This document shows positions 58,423 to 64,000 of a stretch of DNA of 64,000 nucleotides, piece by piece. The stretch comes from Diphasiastrum complanatum (Eukaryota > Streptophyta > Lycopodiopsida > Lycopodiales > Lycopodiaceae). Below the pieces are notes generated by a model. It was not told where the DNA came from, searched no databases, and saw nothing but the letters and a program-made list of their open reading frames with translations. The stretch spans positions 1 through 64,000 of the forward strand of contig CM055110.1 in assembly GCA_029204225.1 (NCBI GenBank). Direction: 5' to 3'. Position 1 is the first letter of the stretch. Each line of letters begins with the position of its first letter. Both the position numbers and the translations under genes were made by a program.

Positions 58423-60579
58423 ATGGGATCTGTTGGAGCATACCTTCTAGAAGCTAGTGAGAGGTTGAATTCTACAAATTATGCTATTTGGAAGGTTAGA
58501 ATGGAGTCACTCTTAGTGCTCCAAGACCTTTATGAGTTCTTGATTGAAGATGAAGATGAACCTCTAGGTGCACAAGAGTTAGCTAGATACAAGAAGAGAT
58601 CTAGGCTTGCACTTCATTGTGTGAAGATGAATGTGAGCAATGATTTGTTGAGAGAAGTATCAGCATGTACTAGTGCTAAAGAGGCTTGGGAGTCTTTAAA
58701 ATCAATCTATGAGTCTAGCAACACTTCTAGAGTTCTTATGCTTAGAAATCAAATTTTGCAAAGCATGAGAAGAAGTGAGGAGAGTGCACATGATTATGTA
58801 CTCATAATCAAGTCTCTAAATAGGGAGTTGGCTTCCATTGGAGAGAAGATTCATGATGGAGAGCTTGTACAAATTGTCCTTAATGGTCTAGGAGATGACT
58901 TTGCAAATTTGGTCCAAAGTTTTGCCATCCAAGACACTTTGCCAACTATAGAAAAACTTCACAGTGTATTAGTGGCTGAAGAGTGTAGGATGCTCCATGC
59001 AAAATCTAGGATGAGTTCCTTGTCTTTGCAGGATGGTGATGAGAAAGCCAATTTCTCAGTCAAGGGCAAAAAGAAGACCAATGGAAAGAAGAAGCATCCA
59101 AAGGAGGCCAAAGAAGAGGATGATGCATCAAGCTCAAAGGACAAGTCAAAGCAAAAATGCTTCTTTTGTGGAAGGAAGGGGCATTATGCATCTGAATGCT
59201 ACAAGAGGCTAAGAGCACAAGTGGAGGAGGACAAACAAGGAAACCTTGCAAAGGAGGAGGAGGAGGATGAAGTAGATGTATTCTTGGTGGCATCTACATC
59301 CTCACCAACAAGCAATAGCAATTCAAGAGACAATTGGTGGATTGACAGTGGGGCTAGCTCCCACATGTCTTGTGAAAAGGACTTTTTCTCAACCTTACAC
59401 TCATTCAATGATGCTAAAAAGTTTGTCTTTACTGCAAATGATGAAGAGTGTAGGATAGATGGTGTTGGCACCATATCTTTGTGTCTAGAATCCTCAAATT
59501 GCATGGATCTAGAAAATGTCCTTTATGTACCATCAATCACCAAGAATATGCTTAGTGTTGGTCTACTCTTAGAAAGTGGTTTGGATGTCCACTTTAAGCA
59601 TGGTGTTTGCTTCATCTTGAAGAATGATGTTTGCATTGCAAAGGGATTTAAACATGGAAGATTGCTTAAGTTGGAAGCTAGTGTTGCGTTTGAAAGAATG
59701 AGCTTGGCGAAGGAGGAGATCACTCAAGAGGAGATCTTGGCAAAGTGTGATCTTGCTTGCATTGAGAAGGAGCATCAAAAGGAGGAAGATCTTGAGGATC
59801 AGCTTCAAAGCGTGAGAGTTCCAAGGGAGTCCTCAATGACAATGGCCGAGTCATCAAATTGCATGCAAGTTGTCCATTCAAGTGTGCATGTTGCAAGGGT
59901 GGTGAGCATTGGAGAGTCTACTATCTTTGAATACTTTTTGGAAAGTATTAGTAGACATGAGGTGACTTGTTTCTTACCTTTAAGATCCATGGTGTTTATT
60001 ACTTTGTATGACAAGACAATGAAATGGGATGCTTTGAAATCTACATTTGTTGTTGATAAAGCAATTTCATTGGATAACTATTTTAGTAATAGTTTGAATA
60101 GAGTCATAAAAGATGAAACATCATTTGCTTTGGAAATCTTTGTGTCCACATGCTTTGTTCATGATCATTCGAATGTAAGGACCAAAGATTATCCTATTTC
60201 AATGATAGGAATAATGGTAGTGTTTTGCTCTTCAAGTAGAGATTGTACAATCTACTTGTTTTCAGCCAAAGAATTTGTCAATGGTGGAAATGTGATCTTT
60301 CAAGAGTGGAAGATTTGTAAACTTGAAGAAGCACATTTGGATCAACACCTTATTCAATTCATTGATGGTTTGGAGTCAAGTCAAGTGGAGGAGCAAGCTC
60401 AAGACCCGAGGACTCCAAGAAGAATCTTGAGTATCAAGATGGAGCCATCAAGGCTCAATCATATGGATCAAGCAAGGGAAGTTGTCTTTGGCAACATTAT
60501 TTATGCACTTAATATTTTCATTGATGTATCTTCAAGTGCACAAAATGCCTTGGAATCCATGGCTTGGCATGATGTTTAG
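58423..60579 (+). CDS. Gag-protease protein with unrecognised C-terminal region
   Basis: The start is the first ATG of the frame (MGSVGAYLLEASERLN), giving 718 residues. Residues 1-200 are Copia Gag: NYAIWKVRMESLLVLQD, EAWESLKSIY, VLNGLGDDFANLVQSF. A Lys-rich stretch leads to the zinc knuckle CFFCGRKGHYASEC near residue 246. Protease has WWIDSGASSHM with the catalytic Asp near 308 and LYVPSITKNMLSVGLLL near 370. Where pre-integrase and integrase normally start (about residue 420) the protein instead has an acidic linker (KEEITQEEILAKCD) and about 290 residues with no IN, RT or RNase H motif; stretches include FEYFLESISRHEVTCF and WDALKSTFVVDKAISLDNYF. Gag packages RNA and protease cuts Gag. 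The role of the last part is unknown. Confidence 0.9.
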   Translation: MGSVGAYLLEASERLNSTNYAIWKVRMESLLVLQDLYEFLIEDEDEPLGAQELARYKKRSRLALHCVKMNVSNDLLREVSACTSAKEAWESLKSIYESSNTSRVLMLRNQILQSMRRSEESAHDYVLIIKSLNRELASIGEKIHDGELVQIVLNGLGDDFANLVQSFAIQDTLPTIEKLHSVLVAEECRMLHAKSRMSSLSLQDGDEKANFSVKGKKKTNGKKKHPKEAKEEDDASSSKDKSKQKCFFCGRKGHYASECYKRLRAQVEEDKQGNLAKEEEEDEVDVFLVASTSSPTSNSNSRDNWWIDSGASSHMSCEKDFFSTLHSFNDAKKFVFTANDEECRIDGVGTISLCLESSNCMDLENVLYVPSITKNMLSVGLLLESGLDVHFKHGVCFILKNDVCIAKGFKHGRLLKLEASVAFERMSLAKEEITQEEILAKCDLACIEKEHQKEEDLEDQLQSVRVPRESSMTMAESSNCMQVVHSSVHVARVVSIGESTIFEYFLESISRHEVTCFLPLRSMVFITLYDKTMKWDALKSTFVVDKAISLDNYFSNSLNRVIKDETSFALEIFVSTCFVHDHSNVRTKDYPISMIGIMVVFCSSSRDCTIYLFSAKEFVNGGNVIFQEWKICKLEEAHLDQHLIQFIDGLESSQVEEQAQDPRTPRRILSIKMEPSRLNHMDQAREVVFGNIIYALNIFIDVSSSAQNALESMAWHDV

Positions 60580-60730
60580 TTTTGAAGTGTGCTACATGTA
60601 TATAGACACATTTATGGAACATCTTGTAAGGGATCTTCTAAGAGGTGGTGAAAGATCCTTCATGGACATCATTCTCTATTGGAGTCTCAAAAGTTCCTTC
60701 TTTGTAGCTGGATTTTTTAGACACTTCTAA
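60524..60730 (+). CDS. Small second frame of element B, unrecognised
   Basis: 68 residues from the ATG at 60524, overlapping the last 56 bases of the long frame. It contains MYLQVHKMPWNPWLGMMF and ends VAGFFRHF. The frame is also open in element A. It could be chance, pol debris or a translated small protein. Confidence 0.3.
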   Translation: MYLQVHKMPWNPWLGMMFSFEVCYMYIDTFMEHLVRDLLRGGERSFMDIILYWSLKSSFFVAGFFRHF

Positions 60731-60776
60731 AAGCTTTCATTGATCTATCAAGAGAGTTGTAAACAGATCAAGCTAA

Positions 60777-60789
60777 ATTTGAGGAGGAG
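60777..60789 (+). other. Polypurine tract of element B
   Basis: aatttgaggaggag immediately before the 3' LTR; primes plus-strand DNA synthesis in LTR elements. Confidence 0.85.
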
Positions 60790-61490
60790 TGTGAAGAATT
60801 GCCAAAAATTGGCAAATCTAGCTTGATCAAAAACCATGTAGAATAGTGTAAATTGTGTACACAAGTGGGTCCCACACATGTGAGGCCATGATGCCACATG
60901 GGAAACCCATCCTAATGTAGGTTAGTTCAAGTCAAGAGAGTTGGTCATGTCTATTTGGTGGTCATCCCTACTTTATAGGACCTACACCTAAGTTTAAGGT
61001 GAAAATTTGACCAACTAGCTACCTACCAAGCATAACTCTAGGAAATAGAATAGGGTTTCATTTTAGGTCAAGGAGAGTGAGTTAACTTCCTTATTACATG
61101 CTGGAAATCCACCTAACTTCAAGAAGGAAGTCGAATTTGCTATGTATTCCCTTTCTCCATAGTGAGAAGATAGAAAATTTTTGGAGCTCATTGGCAATCT
61201 CAAGCTAGTTCACTATGTACATTGAGTTTTTGTGATCCAAATGAAACCAAATCAATTTCTACTTGTTTCTCAGGTTGAAGGCCGTACTATAGCCTGTAGT
61301 ACACACGTGTGGGCTCTGATTTCAATGTTTATCAATGCTTTTGATTGTTAATGCTTGTTGTTTGTCAAATTGCCAATCTAGATCAACTTTTTTGTGTCTA
61401 GTTTTTTGATAGATTGTTAAGAAAGCATCCAATCACTCTTGTGGATCTTTTGTAGATCCATTTATGGTCCTAAAGTACAGTACTTTCACA
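60790..61490 (+). repeat. 3' LTR of element B
   Basis: 701 bases, partner of 56916-57616; CACACGTGTG at 61302-61311. Confidence 0.95.
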
Positions 61491-62028
61491 GGAAGTTCTC
61501 TCTCATGCTTGATCCATTTATCTTGCTTGATAGATTGTTTTGAAGCTATTTTTGTCTAGTTTCTGATGCAAGTTTCATTCCATTTGGTTGAGCCAATCAA
61601 AAGCTATAAGCTTTTGAAGAGGGTTAGGTAGGGCACCTAGACCTGGGTGGACACATTTGGTTTGGTCAAGAGATTGCTTGGTTGATCCAAAATCACAGTT
61701 GTATGCTTGCCAATCTCATCTATATGTGATCTAGGCACTGTTTTGAGATCTTAACAATTTTGTTTCATGCAATATAATTGTATTTGAGTCAAATTTGGTC
61801 TCTTAGAGTACTTCACACATGCTAAGAGTGTTTGATCCTAACTTTGCCTATACTCCATCATTTGATGTGAAATAGATCTTGTTTTAGAGAGATTTCTGTA
61901 GCTAATGAGAATCAATTCACAAATAGTTGCAAGATCTTTCATAGGAGGAGATAGTACTCTCTTATTGGATCCTATTGAGAGTGTGTAGCAACATTTATTG
62001 TTCATCATTTGAGTTTTCTTCACTTCAA

Positions 62029-64000
62029 ATGTCTTCATTGGATTCATCCTTGTTGGAATCAAGTAAAAGATTGACCACTTCAAACTATTCAATTTGGAAA
62101 ATGAGGATGGAGTCCATCTTGATCCTTCAAGACGTGATGGACATAGTTCTTGGCCTTGAAGAAGAACCACAAGTTCTTCAAGAGGTTCAAAAATACAAAA
62201 AGAGATCTAGGATGGCTATCCACTACATTAAGATGAATGTCTCTAATGAGATATTGAGGGAGATAGGTACTTGTACAACAACCAAAGAAGCTTGGGATTG
62301 TCTCAAGACTATCTATGAGGCTAAGAATACCTCTAGGCTTCTCACTCTTAGGAATCAAATCTTTCAAAGTAGCCAAAAGAGTGATGAGAGTGCATCTAGT
62401 TATGTTTTGAGAGTAAAAGATATTCATAGAGAACTTGCTTGTATTGGTGATTCCATCAATCAAAATGAGCTAGTTCAAGTCATTATCAATGGCTTGAGAA
62501 GTGAATTTGATAACCTTGTTCAATCCTATGCCATTAAGGAGGAGCTACCAAGTTTGGAGGCTCTCCAAAGTGTGCTAATTTCAGAAGAATCAAGACAAGA
62601 GTACAAGCTCTTGAGGATGGACAAGCTTTCTCTCACTCATAATGATGGCAAAGCTTTCTTTTCCAAGGATAAGCACAAAGGGAGGAGCAACAACCAACAT
62701 CAACAATCCTCAAGCAAGGACAAAGTCAAATCCAAAGACAAAGATGAGGAGGAAGATGATTCCTCTAATGCTTGATCGTCCAAGCTCAATAAGAAGAAGA
62801 TCAAGTGCTTTTATTGTGGCAAGAAAGGTCATTATGCCACCAATTGCTTCAAGAAGAAGAATAAACTCAAGCAAGCCAACATTACCAATGAGAAGGAAGA
62901 CACTATTGCAAGTGATGGAGAGGGATCTCTTATGGTCTCTAGTTTCTCATCTACTCCTTTCAAGAAGGATGCCCTATGGTATATTGATAGTGGAGCCTCT
63001 TCACATATGTGTAGCTCCAAGGACTCTTTCTCTTCTATTGCACCTTATGATGGAGTCAAGAAATCAATATACACTGCAAATGATTTTGAATGTCCTATTG
63101 AAGGCATAGGGAACATTCCCTTGAAGCTTGCATCCTCTAAAGTTCTTTCTCTCTCCAAAGTTCTTTATGTACCTAAGCTTACCAAGAATCTTATTAATGT
63201 TGGCCAATTGCTTGATAATGGCCTTGATGTAAAATTCAATATTGATACTTGCACTATCAAGAAGAATGATGAGATACTTGCATTAGGATCTAGATTTAGT
63301 GGCATCTATAAACTAGATCCAAGTGAGTATGGGAATGCTTGTAATGTTGCTCTTGTGAACAAGCTCTCTATGGAGAAATTATGGCACATGAGGTTGGGAC
63401 ATCCCAACTACAAATCCATGCTCTCTATGATCAAAGAAGCCAAAGCTATTGGCTTGCAAAAGTCACTCTCCAAGAAGATCAAGCCTTGTGAGGCTTGTGC
63501 TATTGCTAAATCTCACAAAAAGCCATTTACAAGATCTTCTATCAAAAGCAAGCATCCTTTGGAGTTAATCCACTCAGATGTGCATTTCTCGTCAACTACA
63601 AGCAAGGGAGGAGCCACTTGTTTTGTTACTTTCGTTGATGATTACACAACATTCACTTGGATATATCTTCTTGCTTCTAAATCTATGGTGTTTGATCATT
63701 TCATTATTTTCAAAGCTTATGTAAAGAAGCAATTCTCATTCAAGATTAAAGCTCTTAGAAGTGATGGAGGTGGTGAATATATCTCCAATAAATTTCAATA
63801 TTTTTGTGAGCTTGAAGGCATTAAAAGAGAGTTTTCTTGTGCCTACTATCCATCTCAAAATAGAGTGGCCGAGAGAAAGAATAGATCTCTATGTGAATGT
63901 GCAAAATCTATGAGAATTGAGTCATCTTTGCCCAAAGATTTTTGGGGAGAAGACATTAATTGTGCAAATTATCTTTGCAATAGGCTCCCACATATAGCTC
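62029..64000 (+). CDS. Copia C polyprotein (Gag-protease-integrase), partial at window end, one in-frame TGA
   Basis: The ATG at 62029 starts MSSLDSSLLESSKRL. Gag has NYSIWKMRMESILILQD, NTSRLLTLRNQIFQS and VIINGLRSEFDNLVQSYA. A TGA at 62773 interrupts it in the Lys/Asp/Ser-rich linker; the same frame then stays open by my reading to the window end. The zinc knuckle is KCFYCGKKGHYATNC (about 62806), the protease site WYIDSGASSHMCSS (Asp codon at 62986), pre-integrase LWHMRLGHPNYKSMLSM and CEACAIAKSHKK. The integrase core has LIHSDVHFSS, ALRSDGGGEYIS and RVAERKNRSLCECAK, so all three acidic residues are present. RT and RNase H would lie to the right. Integrase inserts the cDNA into the genome. 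Confidence 0.9.

Larger units (their letters stand above)
56916..61490 (+). mobile_element. Element B: structurally complete non-autonomous Gag-protease Copia-type element
   Basis: 4575 bases with two 701-base LTRs, the 5-base duplication ggaag (56911-56915 and 61491-61495), an adjacent perfect PBS, a PPT and an intact 718-residue frame. The LTRs differ at about ten sites by eye. Nested in the leader of Copia C, so it is younger than C. It lacks integrase, RT and RNase H and would depend on another element for replication. Confidence 0.95.
55958..64000 (+). mobile_element. Copia C retrotransposon, runs off the window, interrupted by element B
   Basis: 5' LTR, PBS and the first part of the leader lie before 56911; element B occupies 56916-61490; the rest of the leader, Gag, zinc knuckle, protease and most of integrase follow to the window end. 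Copia D at 37141-37200 shows the same leader without the insertion. Confidence 0.93.

Noticed and set aside
62089-62463. Minus-strand 124-residue frame conserved opposite Gag in C and D
   Set aside because: It recurs only because the Gag sequence is conserved; the plus-strand frame carries all the domain motifs.

Overview
This is nuclear DNA from a land plant, most likely a flowering plant. It is a repeat-rich intergenic region: AT-rich, with plant-type introns, many Ty1/Copia elements primed by initiator tRNA-Met (TGGTATCAGAGC), decayed Ty3/Gypsy pieces, a CACTA-type DNA transposon and long (CT)n tracts. No rRNA, tRNA, organelle or bacterial gene was recognised. Family names come from motifs read by eye.

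Layout. 1-1258 and 14173-15808 are two copies of one segment, each carrying a small gene like the plant self-incompatibility S1 family with a CT tract against its start codon. Between them lie two Gypsy relics (3.3-7.3 kb, minus) and element A (8072-12635, minus), a Copia-type element with two LTRs and a 5-bp target duplication, inserted in an older repeat. At 16-27 kb Copia H (plus) and Copia I (minus) are inverted relatives, with a TIR-bearing element, repeat pieces and a different Copia (J) between them. A solo LTR (27581-28235) precedes a CACTA-like region (28.3-36.2 kb) with a TNP2 transposase relic and a multi-exon gene relic ending in a SET-like domain. Copia D (36232-40282) interrupts a segment repeated at 41.7-43.2 kb. 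Copia F (45369-49771), further Copia and Gypsy scraps and dispersed repeats follow. Copia C starts at 55958, runs off the right edge and contains the nested element B (56916-61490).

Functional reading. Element B is the only apparently complete element. Its single long frame encodes Gag and protease but no integrase, reverse transcriptase or RNase H; about 300 residues of unrecognised sequence take their place. It has both LTRs, PBS, PPT and target duplications, so it probably moved using enzymes from a full Copia. A and B are two insertions of this family. C is the best-preserved enzyme-coding element but has an in-frame TGA before its zinc knuckle and is cut by the window edge. Most other reading frames are broken.
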